This document shows positions 1 to 7,267 of a DNA stretch of 37,976 bases, piece by piece. The notes beneath the pieces were generated by a model, which saw nothing but the letters and a program-made list of their open reading frames with translations, was not told the origin of the DNA and ran no database searches. This DNA is from Lachnospiraceae bacterium (GTDB lineage: Bacteria > Bacillota > Clostridia > Lachnospirales > Lachnospiraceae): assembly GCA_017439665.1 (NCBI GenBank), contig JAFSIS010000027.1:1-37976 (forward strand). Reading direction: 5' to 3'. Every line of letters begins with the position of its first letter. Position 1 is the first letter of the stretch. A program made the position numbers and the translations under genes.

Positions 1-5
1 CTGGT

Positions 6-152
6 CATGCCCCAAATAATCGTCCAGTCAGGGTATTATACTGCTGTTTTTTTGTATATGCCCAATCAAGAAAGTAAAAGAGCTACTTTCAGCATTTTTC
101 TCAACATACAGGGGATTGGAAGAAATTATTTTCCTCTTTGCCCCTCCTTCTC
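6..152. repeat. Dispersed intergenic element, copy 1
   Basis: This stretch downstream of the sulfatase gene matches 21629-21772 over its whole length in the same orientation, at roughly 80 percent identity by eye. The best conserved blocks are a CATGCCCC start, a T-run followed by GTATATGCCCAAT, the block AGAAATTATTTT, and the end CTCTTTGCCCCTCC. There is no open frame in it. On the minus strand both copies carry a TATAAT-like hexamer (TATAAT here, TATTAT in the other) 19 bases after TTGGGC, so it may carry an outward promoter. The family is not recognised; a miniature transposable element or a conserved RNA are both possible. The left edge may be cut by the window start. Confidence 0.7.
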
Positions 153-199
153 ATGCTAAGACCCGTGGCAATCCTTTTTGATCGTGAGTATATCAGACC

Positions 200-1555
200 T
201 TAATCTGTAATTACCGGGTGGGCACCCTCCGCCTTTTCGATCCAGTTAAGCAGATGCTCTCTCAGTTCTTTTTTCACCTCTGCATAGGCAGGATCTGCCA
301 CCACATTGTTCAGCTGATGGGGATCCACACGCATATCGTATAAGAAATCATCTGCATAGTGGTCAGCAGCACCTGCCACGCCGCCGTGAATGCCCGGAGC
401 ATAGACCGAGTAGGTAAACTCAGGTGTCCGGATACAACGGCCTACACGGCTTTCGGAAATCTGTGCAAAAACCTCATTGGGTCTGTCAGTATCCTTCTTT
501 TCCACCACATCCAGCAGATATTCTCCGATCATCTTTTCTCCCACGTCAACACCGGCCAATGCCAAAAAGGTCTTGGGAAGGCTGGCGGTGCTGACCAGCT
601 CCTCTACGGTTTTTCCTCCCTTAAAAGGGCCTCCCGAGATCACTAATGGTACCCGCAGACAGCCATCATGGCAGGAACGCTTGTAATCGTCATAACCATT
701 TTTATGGGTATCCGTGTTTCGTGTTTTAAAGTGAGAACCGTGGTCAGAAGCATAGATGATGACTGTATTCTCATACAGGCCTTTTTCCTTCAGCTTATGG
801 ATCAGGCGGCCCAGATTTTCATCCAGGCTGGCACACTGGCCCAGATAGTCAGGGTACTCCTCGGCTGCATTTCCGCCCAATGCCTTCAGATCCTCCGGCA
901 GGCAAAAGTCTGCATACTTTTCCTTCGATCCCTCCGGTCCCTCATAATGGTTATGATCATTCTGATGATGTGGTTCAATGAATGAAATCGTCATAAAGAA
1001 GGGCTTCTTTCCCTCATACTGATCCAGATACTCCAGGGCAAAATCGTTGATACAGTCAGCACGGTAGCCTTTAAAATCAATCCGGTTATTGTTCTCATCA
1101 AAAACGTATCCGTCATAGCCATGGGAAGTAAATTCCAGCACATCGGAGGTCCTCCAGAAGCCGGTATAACCTCCACGATACTCTAATGGAATGGCGGTTA
1201 TAGTATGATCGATAATCGGTTTCTGTTCCAGCTCACCTGTAGAAGCAAGATGCCACTTTCCAATGTAGGCAGTTTCATAGCCTGCATCCTTCTCCATATA
1301 CTCACCCAATGTTTTTACCTCAGCAGGCAGCATCAGGTTATTGCGGAAGCAGTTAATTTCAGTGGGATATTTTCCGGTCTGGAACAATGCACGGCAGGGA
1401 CCACAGACTGGCTGGGGTGTGAATGCATGTTCAAACTTCACCCCTTCCCGGGCCAGCTGATCCAGATTGGGTGTAATATTTAACGGCTGACCATAACAGC
1501 CACAGGTATCCCACCGCTGCTGATCAGAAAAGAAAAAAATGATATTTGGTTTCAT
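200..1555 (-). CDS. Cys-type sulfatase, cytoplasmic (formylglycine-dependent)
   Basis: This encodes a 451-residue sulfatase of the alkaline-phosphatase superfamily (S1 family) that should hydrolyse a sulfate ester. The N-terminal metal-binding stretch FFFSDQQ lies at residues 7-13. The signature C-G-P-C-R is at residues 51-55, so Cys51 is the residue that would be converted to formylglycine. Because it is Cys-type in an anaerobe, maturation should need a radical-SAM anSME enzyme, which is not in this window. A later DHG motif and the Lys/His-rich segment after it fit the active site. There is no signal peptide, so it should act inside the cell. The ATG at 1555 is chosen because AGGAGG lies five bases upstream; an ATG 15 bases earlier lacks such a site. 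It is the last gene of the sugar-uptake operon. The exact sulfated substrate cannot be read from the sequence. Confidence 0.93.
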   Translation of the reverse strand: MKPNIIFFFSDQQRWDTCGCYGQPLNITPNLDQLAREGVKFEHAFTPQPVCGPCRALFQTGKYPTEINCFRNNLMLPAEVKTLGEYMEKDAGYETAYIGKWHLASTGELEQKPIIDHTITAIPLEYRGGYTGFWRTSDVLEFTSHGYDGYVFDENNNRIDFKGYRADCINDFALEYLDQYEGKKPFFMTISFIEPHHQNDHNHYEGPEGSKEKYADFCLPEDLKALGGNAAEEYPDYLGQCASLDENLGRLIHKLKEKGLYENTVIIYASDHGSHFKTRNTDTHKNGYDDYKRSCHDGCLRVPLVISGGPFKGGKTVEELVSTASLPKTFLALAGVDVGEKMIGEYLLDVVEKKDTDRPNEVFAQISESRVGRCIRTPEFTYSVYAPGIHGGVAGAADHYADDFLYDMRVDPHQLNNVVADPAYAEVKKELREHLLNWIEKAEGAHPVITD

Positions 1556-1601
1556 ATAATCCTCCTGCATATAAAAGTCACTAACCTTTTGCCCTTCACC
1601 C

Positions 1602-2330
1602 TTACAAAAAATCCAGAATCGCTTTCAGGGTATCCTGATAATCTTCTTCGCTGTTTTCCGGATGATGAAACCCATGGCCTCTGCCCGGATAAGCCCGAAT
1701 CTCGCATGAGCCGCCTGCCGTCCTGTACCTTAAGGCAAAGCTCTCCAGATCCTTTATTGGGGCGATCTCGTCCATAGTACCATGCATAGCCAGTATCCGG
1801 GGCAAATTGATGGACTCTCCCCACTTTTCACACAGAGGGCAGAGTCCATGAAAATCAAACTCCCTGCCTGTCTGCTCTATGATCCAGTCACTTAAAGAAT
1901 GTGGGCAGCATACAGGATTAAACAGGATCATCTTCCTGGGCCAAATCCTGATCTTTTCTGTGAAAGGGTACACAAGGGCACCGGTAAGCACCAGCTGGGC
2001 ACCGGCACTTCCCCCTCCCCAGCTCACTTCTTCTGCCCGGATCCCGTATTTTTGATACAGACTCTCTGCAAAGACCATCCCCGCCACAGCATCCTTCATC
2101 CCTGCAGCAGGGTAAACCTGATGCCGGCCATAGACCCGATACTGGGGTAAAAACACTGTGATTCCCTGCATCATCAGATTCCGGGCAAACCGCCTGAAGC
2201 GGTGGCGGTTATCCTCAATCCAGCCACCGCCATAATAGAACAGGAGACCTTTCCCGGACGGTGCCTTTGGCAGATAGCACTCTACTGACAAAGAAAATCC
2301 ATCAGACTCAAAATATTCATATGTAAGCAC
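1602..2330 (-). CDS. Alpha/beta hydrolase (carboxylesterase-like)
   Basis: This encodes a 242-residue hydrolase, probably an esterase. The oxyanion-hole motif YGGGW is at residues 33-37. The nucleophile elbow G-G-S-A-G has Ser108. The acid is likely Asp187 in GTMDE, and the base His219 in GRGHGF. No signal peptide is seen, so it should act in the cytoplasm, perhaps removing acyl groups from imported glycan fragments. The GTG at 2330 is preferred because AGAGG lies about ten bases upstream and it begins 19 bases after the permease stop. The frame extends upstream to an ATG at 2405, but that start would overlap the permease by 56 bases and lacks a good ribosome site. It sits between the permease and the sulfatase. 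The substrate is unknown. Confidence 0.85.
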   Translation of the reverse strand: MLTYEYFESDGFSLSVECYLPKAPSGKGLLFYYGGGWIEDNRHRFRRFARNLMMQGITVFLPQYRVYGRHQVYPAAGMKDAVAGMVFAESLYQKYGIRAEEVSWGGGSAGAQLVLTGALVYPFTEKIRIWPRKMILFNPVCCPHSLSDWIIEQTGREFDFHGLCPLCEKWGESINLPRILAMHGTMDEIAPIKDLESFALRYRTAGGSCEIRAYPGRGHGFHHPENSEEDYQDTLKAILDFL

Positions 2331-2349
2331 CTTCGCATTACCTCTTCTC

Positions 2350-3228
2350 TTATCCCTTGATACCGCTGCTGACGATTCCTTCCACGAAAGACTTCTGTGC
2401 CACAAAAAACAGAATCAGCAGTGGCAGGATAATGATACAGGTAACTACCATCAGATAGTTCCACTGTGTGGTTACCGCATCCTTAAAAAGAACCAGCGCC
2501 ACCTGAAGCGTACGCATCTCCTCACTGGAGGTCACGATCAGAGGCCAGGTATAGTCATTCCAGCATTGAATAGCCTTGGTAGTCATCAGTGTGGCAAAAA
2601 TAGGTTTGGACAAAGGGATATAGATCCTTACAAAAATCCCGAATCGTCCCAGACCATCCACCGTTGCCGCATCATCCAGGCTTTTGGGAAAATTCAAAAA
2701 ATGCTGCCTGAACAGGAATACACCGTAGGCACCTGCCAGATAAGGGGCTACCAGAGCAAAATGGGTATTGATAAAACCGGTTCCCCCCTGCCCCAAAATA
2801 CTATTGCCACCCGCAAGGGGAAAATGTCTCAGGATAAAAAATACCGGTACGATAGTGGCCTGGGGAGGGATCATCATTCCCACCAGGCTGGCAAAGAACA
2901 GAACATCCCTTCCTCTGAAATTCAGTCTTGCAAAGGCATATCCTGCCATAGAGTTAATACACAGACTGACCAGAATAGTCACTACCGTGACCAAAAGAGA
3001 GTTTCCAAAGTACTTCAGCCAATTGGCACCGCCAAATTTAAAGGCATCAATGAAATTTTCCCAGTGCACCTCTTTAGGAATAAAGAAGTGCATCACACCT
3101 CCACGGCTGTAGATTTCCTGCATGCTTTTTAATGAAGTGGACAGCATGACCGCAAAAGGAATCAGCATGATGACACATAAGAGCAAAAGAAGGATAGTGA
3201 TTACCGGACTCATTTTCTTGTTTGTCAT
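2350..3228 (-). CDS. CUT1 sugar ABC transporter permease (MalG/LacG type)
   Basis: This encodes a 292-residue inner-membrane permease with six predicted hydrophobic segments. The first (about residues 10-30) follows a short basic N-terminus. The cytoplasmic EAA loop, which docks the ATPase, is at about residues 190-220 and reads DDAATVDGLGRFGIF with a downstream PLSKP. The C-terminal ending VEGIVSSGIKG is typical of the MalG-like half of CUT1 transporters. It follows the other permease by 12 bases, so the two should form the heterodimeric channel for an oligosaccharide delivered by the binding protein at 4221-5543. No ATPase gene is in this cluster. A shared MsmX/UgpC-type ATPase elsewhere in the genome is the usual solution in Firmicutes, but that is inference. 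Confidence 0.94.
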   Translation of the reverse strand: MTNKKMSPVITILLLLLCVIMLIPFAVMLSTSLKSMQEIYSRGGVMHFFIPKEVHWENFIDAFKFGGANWLKYFGNSLLVTVVTILVSLCINSMAGYAFARLNFRGRDVLFFASLVGMMIPPQATIVPVFFILRHFPLAGGNSILGQGGTGFINTHFALVAPYLAGAYGVFLFRQHFLNFPKSLDDAATVDGLGRFGIFVRIYIPLSKPIFATLMTTKAIQCWNDYTWPLIVTSSEEMRTLQVALVLFKDAVTTQWNYLMVVTCIIILPLLILFFVAQKSFVEGIVSSGIKG

Positions 3229-3240
3229 AAAGCATCCCCC

Positions 3241-4122
3241 CTAGCTTAAATCTGTATTCTGCCCCTGGCTTCCATAGCGGAAATTCAGGGCAGTGACAAT
3301 GCTGACAACCACCATCATCAATACCGTGATTGCTGAAGCATAGCCGAACTGATAATCCACAAAACCACGAATATAGATCTGGTGCATCAGGGTGGTCGTA
3401 CTGTTTACCGGTCCGCCGCCCGTCAGAATACTTACCTGCTCAAATACATTGAAATTGTTGATAAACCCGGTGATCATCAAAAAGAAGGTAATGGGTCTGA
3501 GCATTGGCCAGGTAATATATTTAAACTGATTCCAGACATTGGCACCATCGATCATGGCTGCCTCGTAAAGCTGTGCCGGAATATTCATGATTCCGGAAGT
3601 ATAGATCACCATATTGTAGCCCACAAACTTCCATACGGTAACAAGAATAATACAGCCCATGGCCAGCTTCACATCATATACCCAGTCCTTACTGACCCCA
3701 CCAAAATAGGTGATGATCGAATTCAAAAGTCCATACCCTGGCTCATAGATCCACAGCCAGATCATGGAGGCTGAAGCCATGGAGATTACATAAGGTAAAA
3801 AAATGATTGTACGAATAACCCCAAGTGCTTTTCCTGTTCTAAGAACCAGGATAGAGATCAAGAGTCCAAGGCCCATATTCAGAACCAGGGTAACCACCGA
3901 ATACACCAGGGTATTAATAATACTCTTCTTTAAAATGGGATCATTCAGCATTCTGGTATAATTCTTTAGTCCCACGAAATTCATGGTATTTAAGTTGTAA
4001 TCCGTAAAGCTCAAAAAAATGTTAATGAGTATAGGAAGCAGGATAAACACGAGCATAAAAATGTAATAGGGAGCAATCATAGCATAGGCTACATTATCCT
4101 GCTTTTTTTTCTTCTTCATCAT
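3241..4122 (-). CDS. CUT1 sugar ABC transporter permease (MalF/LacF type)
   Basis: This encodes a 293-residue permease, the partner of the gene at 2350-3228. A short Lys-rich N-terminus (MMKKKKKQ) is followed by a first membrane helix at about residues 14-36 and five further hydrophobic segments. The EAA loop reads LYEAAMIDGANVWNQFKYI at about residues 185-205, with the conserved Glu-Ala-Ala and Gly intact, so it should engage an ATPase normally. Length and layout fit the LacF/UgpA-like half of CUT1 systems. It lies 98 bases after the binding-protein gene, separated by a hairpin at 4160-4190. AAGGAG about ten bases upstream supports the ATG at 4122. The sugar cannot be named from sequence; the sulfatase and esterase downstream suggest a modified glycan. 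Confidence 0.94.
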   Translation of the reverse strand: MMKKKKKQDNVAYAMIAPYYIFMLVFILLPILINIFLSFTDYNLNTMNFVGLKNYTRMLNDPILKKSIINTLVYSVVTLVLNMGLGLLISILVLRTGKALGVIRTIIFLPYVISMASASMIWLWIYEPGYGLLNSIITYFGGVSKDWVYDVKLAMGCIILVTVWKFVGYNMVIYTSGIMNIPAQLYEAAMIDGANVWNQFKYITWPMLRPITFFLMITGFINNFNVFEQVSILTGGGPVNSTTTLMHQIYIRGFVDYQFGYASAITVLMMVVVSIVTALNFRYGSQGQNTDLS

Positions 4123-4159
4123 AACGACTATCTCCTTATTGCTGTCGATTTCTACAAAT

Positions 4160-4190
4160 AACGGACGACTCGCTTTGCGGGCCGTCCGTT
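4160..4190 (-). promoter_or_regulatory. Hairpin between binding-protein and permease genes
   Basis: AACGGACG and CGTCCGTT form an 8-bp perfect stem around a loop that contains further GC pairs. It sits 30 bases after the binding-protein stop and is followed on the minus strand by only a short T-rich stretch (TTATTTG). It looks more like an mRNA-stabilising or partial-termination element than a full terminator. Such an element would leave more binding-protein than permease mRNA. Confidence 0.6.
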
Positions 4191-4220
4191 ATCAAGCTAT
4201 CTCAAGTCAGTTTCAGCCGA

Positions 4221-5543
4221 TTAGCCGATCTCTGCCAAAATACCTGCCTGTGCCTCTTCCATAGCTTCCGCCGGAGTCTTAACCCCCTGCATAATTGCTT
4301 CATGAGCAGGACCATAGTATTTGTACAGTGTGGAAATCCAGGGAACGATGAATGCACCCTTTCCTACTGCTACCGTTTCCATAACCGTTTTACCGATTTC
4401 AGGATTCAGGCTCTCATAAACAGATACCAGTGATTCTCTTACGGGAATAACACCCTGGTTCTCTACACGGATCTGCATTTCCTCTTTACTCATAATAAAC
4501 TCAATCACATCCCATGCTGCATCAGGGTTCTTTGTCTCAGCCGGAATGGTCATCATACGATATCCACAGAAGGAAGTCACTACTTCATTTCCAACAGGAG
4601 GAGCAATCTTTACAACTCCTTCCATTTCAGGATTTTCTTTGATCAGTTTTACATACTGATCCAGATTCATGAAACTCATTGCGCTGGTACCATTTAAGAA
4701 AGGAACCGTTTCTGCTTTCTGCCAGTCGTGGGGCAGGGAAACTCCCTTGGAATACAGTCCATACAGATATTCCAAAGTTTCGATTACTTTGGGATCTGTC
4801 AGCAGAGGCTCTTGAGCAGTCTCATCGATTACCACTGCACCATTCATTCTCATGAAAGGAGCCGTTACATTCAAATAAGTATCGATGGACGGAATGTCCA
4901 GACCACCCTGAACGATATTGCCCTGGGCGTCTTTAATCGTAAGCTTCTCTGCATACTCTGCAAGCTCTTCCCAGTTGGTAGGCGGTGTGTCAGGATCCAG
5001 ACCTGCTGCCTCAAACATATCCGCACGATATACGAATACAGAAGGAGCGGGAGCCATACCTACACCAGCATAACCCTCAGGCAGTTTACAGATGTTCAGG
5101 GTTGCTTCCATTACGTCATTCATCCCTTCCCAATCACTCATATAGCTATCCAGAGTCAGCCATTCGCCACGAGTTCCGAAGCTGGCAAAGGTTGTCAGGG
5201 CAACATACATTACGTCGGGAACCTGGCCACTCATCTTGGCTGCATTGTACTGGGTTTCCATATCTGCCGCGGTACCTGCAATTACCTCTACCGTTACATT
5301 GTAGTCAGGAAATGCCTCGTTTACACGCTCAGTAAATCCTTCATCCACATAGGCCTGCATATTATCTGCTGAAAAGAGCCATACAAGAATATCCGTTTTT
5401 TCGCCGGATGCTGTCCCTTCCTCAGCAGAAGTTTCTGCCGATGCAGGAGTTTCACTTGCCGTAGAGCCCTGACTGCTGCCGCAGCCGATCAGTGCAGAAA
5501 CTGCCATACTCATGCAAAGTAACAATGCCAATAACTTTTTCAT
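4221..5543 (-). CDS. CUT1 extracellular sugar-binding lipoprotein
   Basis: This encodes a 440-residue solute-binding protein. The N-terminus is a lipoprotein signal, MKK, then a hydrophobic core and a lipobox ending in Cys21 (ALIGC), followed by a Ser/Glu/Thr-rich linker to about residue 50. The rest has the two-lobe SBP_bac_1 pattern, including a central segment with AMSFMN and a C-terminal region with conserved prolines and aromatics (PWISTLYKYYGPAHEAI). It should capture an oligosaccharide outside the membrane for the permeases at 3241-4122 and 2350-3228. The ATG at 5543 is chosen because AAGGAGGT lies about nine bases upstream and the signal peptide begins there; the in-frame extension upstream is hydrophobic but has no ribosome site. 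Its promoter is at 5578-5606. Confidence 0.95.
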   Translation of the reverse strand: MKKLLALLLCMSMAVSALIGCGSSQGSTASETPASAETSAEEGTASGEKTDILVWLFSADNMQAYVDEGFTERVNEAFPDYNVTVEVIAGTAADMETQYNAAKMSGQVPDVMYVALTTFASFGTRGEWLTLDSYMSDWEGMNDVMEATLNICKLPEGYAGVGMAPAPSVFVYRADMFEAAGLDPDTPPTNWEELAEYAEKLTIKDAQGNIVQGGLDIPSIDTYLNVTAPFMRMNGAVVIDETAQEPLLTDPKVIETLEYLYGLYSKGVSLPHDWQKAETVPFLNGTSAMSFMNLDQYVKLIKENPEMEGVVKIAPPVGNEVVTSFCGYRMMTIPAETKNPDAAWDVIEFIMSKEEMQIRVENQGVIPVRESLVSVYESLNPEIGKTVMETVAVGKGAFIVPWISTLYKYYGPAHEAIMQGVKTPAEAMEEAQAGILAEIG

Positions 5544-5577
5544 TGTTTGTTTACCTCCTTTTTCTCTTGGTAGTATG

Positions 5578-5606
5578 ATTATAAAAAAATAAAATGCAAA
5601 GAACAA
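5578..5606 (-). promoter_or_regulatory. Promoter of the sugar-uptake operon
   Basis: On the minus strand TTGTTC (5601-5606) and a perfect TATAAT (5578-5583) are separated by 17 bases, giving a start near 5571 and a leader of about 28 bases before the ATG at 5543. This is the clear transcription start for the binding protein, permeases, hydrolase and sulfatase. It is separate from the yesLMN genes upstream. Confidence 0.7.
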
Positions 5607-5631
5607 TGCTTGCTGGTTTTGTTTCTTTGCA
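5595..5631. promoter_or_regulatory. Inverted repeat over the -35 region (candidate operator)
   Basis: TGCAAAGAACA (5595-5605) and TGTTTCTTTGCA (5620-5631) are inverted copies differing by one inserted base, with 14 bases between them. The arm at 5595-5605 covers the -35 hexamer of the operon promoter. The placement suits a regulator of sugar uptake, either the YesN-like AraC protein encoded just upstream or a global repressor. Which protein binds is inference. Confidence 0.5.
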
Positions 5632-5723
5632 CTTTATTGTACATTTTTTTGTTTTGTGTGGTGAAACTTCGCACTCTATTCACCTGGTTGTAAAATATTA
5701 TGATTTTTTTGTATTCATTTTAA

Positions 5724-7265
5724 CTATGAGTTACCGTTTTGCTTTCTGTACTCAATAGGAGAGCATTTATAATACTCCTTGAAGGCCCGGTTAAAATGGG
5801 CAGAGTCGAAAAATCCTACCTCATCCGCTATTTCCTGAATGGACTTTCTGGTGTTTTTCAGCAGACTGTCAGCATTCTCCAGTCTGACTCTCTGAAGATA
5901 TTCACTGAAATTCTCACCGGTCTCCTTCTTAAACAACACAGAGATATAGGTTCTGCTGAGATGAATATTTTCGGCAATATCTCCCATCACAATCTTCTCT
6001 CCATAATGGAGCTTCACATAATTTACGATTTCCTGAATAGGCTTCGAGTACCGATGTATCTTGCTCTCTCTGGTCAAAATGGAGGAAATATACTGTTGGG
6101 AATCCAGAACCCGGATACGCAGATTTTCAAAACGGTCGATCTTTTCTCCCAGCAGCAGCTCAATATTTCTAACCTTCTTTGCCTCCTCCGGCTTCAGCGT
6201 ATATTTCCACACCTTATGAATATAAGCAGTAATGATCTCACTGCAGATCGCATTGACATATGCTGCCGGCAGAAACACAGCCTGCTCCAGCTGCTTTAAC
6301 AAAAGTCCTGTTTTTTCATCGGCTTCTTCAAACTGCTCCTCCTCCACGAGACAAAAGATCTCTTTTGTCTCACGGTTAAAATACAGTTCATTATCCATCT
6401 CTATCTGAAGAGCATTATAGACCTGGCAGCCGGGCATGGCAAAAAAAACTCTGTTTTCTCTGGCCTGCAGTGCCTGTCTGTGCAGATCCCTGAGCTTCAG
6501 GAAGCCGTCTTTTTTAGTGCTGATACCGATAAACAGATTCCCTCCCAGATGAACTCGCAGGATGTGATACAGATCTTCTGCCACCTCTATCATCCTCATG
6601 CCGTTTTGATGATTATAGATAATGGTCAGTTCCTGAGGAGTATTGGAAAAACATCCTCCCTTCAGCTGCCGTTCCTGGCGATAAAGCTCAAAGATCTCGG
6701 GCACCTTATCCATGGCTCCCTCCTTTTCCATCCAGATACTGATGACCGCCAGATGATGACTCACTATCCCCAGCAGATTTTCCTCTGTCAATCTCTGAAT
6801 CTCTTCCTCCGTCCACTCTTTCCGGGGCTCCAGAAGACTTCTCCACACAGCATCCTGATGGATCCCACCGGCTTTTTCCTTCTCCTCTTTTCCCAACTGC
6901 CTGGCAGCCTCTTTAAGGATACGCCGGATTTCCTCCTTTGTGATCTCTGATTTCAGTAAAAATTCCCGTGCTCCCAGCTTTAAAGCCTCTCTGGCATATT
7001 GAAATTCATCATGGGCACTGAGAATGACCTTATAGGGCCGGATATCCAAATCCCCAACAGACTTCAGCAGTTCAATCCCATCCATATGAGGCATACGAAT
7101 ATCCGTAAAAATCACATCCACAGGATTATTTTTACAGTATTCCAGAGCCTGGCGCCCATTGGCAAATTCTCCTGCAACATCATATTCTGTTCCCAGCTCT
7201 TCTATTTTTTTCTTGATCCACAGCCGGGTAATGCTTTCATCATCCACAATGATTATTCTCAGCAT
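5724..7265 (-). CDS. yesN: YesN-type response regulator (REC + AraC HTH)
   Basis: This encodes a 513-residue two-component response regulator. The receiver domain covers about residues 1-120, with acidic residues Asp8/Asp9, phosphoacceptor Asp55 in FTDIRMP, and a Lys after FLLKS. A long middle region of about 270 residues is typical of YesN-like proteins and has no clear motif. The C-terminal AraC-type double helix-turn-helix is at about residues 410-510 (MGDIAENIHLSRTYISVLFK, then IQEIADEVGFFDSAHFNRAFK). The ATG at 7265 lies two bases after the kinase stop, so the two genes are probably translationally coupled. The in-frame extension upstream runs inside the kinase gene and is rejected. It most likely activates the sugar operon that starts 180 bases downstream. 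Confidence 0.94.
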   Translation of the reverse strand: MLRIIIVDDESITRLWIKKKIEELGTEYDVAGEFANGRQALEYCKNNPVDVIFTDIRMPHMDGIELLKSVGDLDIRPYKVILSAHDEFQYAREALKLGAREFLLKSEITKEEIRRILKEAARQLGKEEKEKAGGIHQDAVWRSLLEPRKEWTEEEIQRLTEENLLGIVSHHLAVISIWMEKEGAMDKVPEIFELYRQERQLKGGCFSNTPQELTIIYNHQNGMRMIEVAEDLYHILRVHLGGNLFIGISTKKDGFLKLRDLHRQALQARENRVFFAMPGCQVYNALQIEMDNELYFNRETKEIFCLVEEEQFEEADEKTGLLLKQLEQAVFLPAAYVNAICSEIITAYIHKVWKYTLKPEEAKKVRNIELLLGEKIDRFENLRIRVLDSQQYISSILTRESKIHRYSKPIQEIVNYVKLHYGEKIVMGDIAENIHLSRTYISVLFKKETGENFSEYLQRVRLENADSLLKNTRKSIQEIADEVGFFDSAHFNRAFKEYYKCSPIEYRKQNGNS

Positions 7266-7267
7266 AC

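Noticed and set aside
6..152. Possible insertion sequence end
   Set aside because: No transposase frame lies near either copy and no target duplication is visible, so only a dispersed element is claimed.
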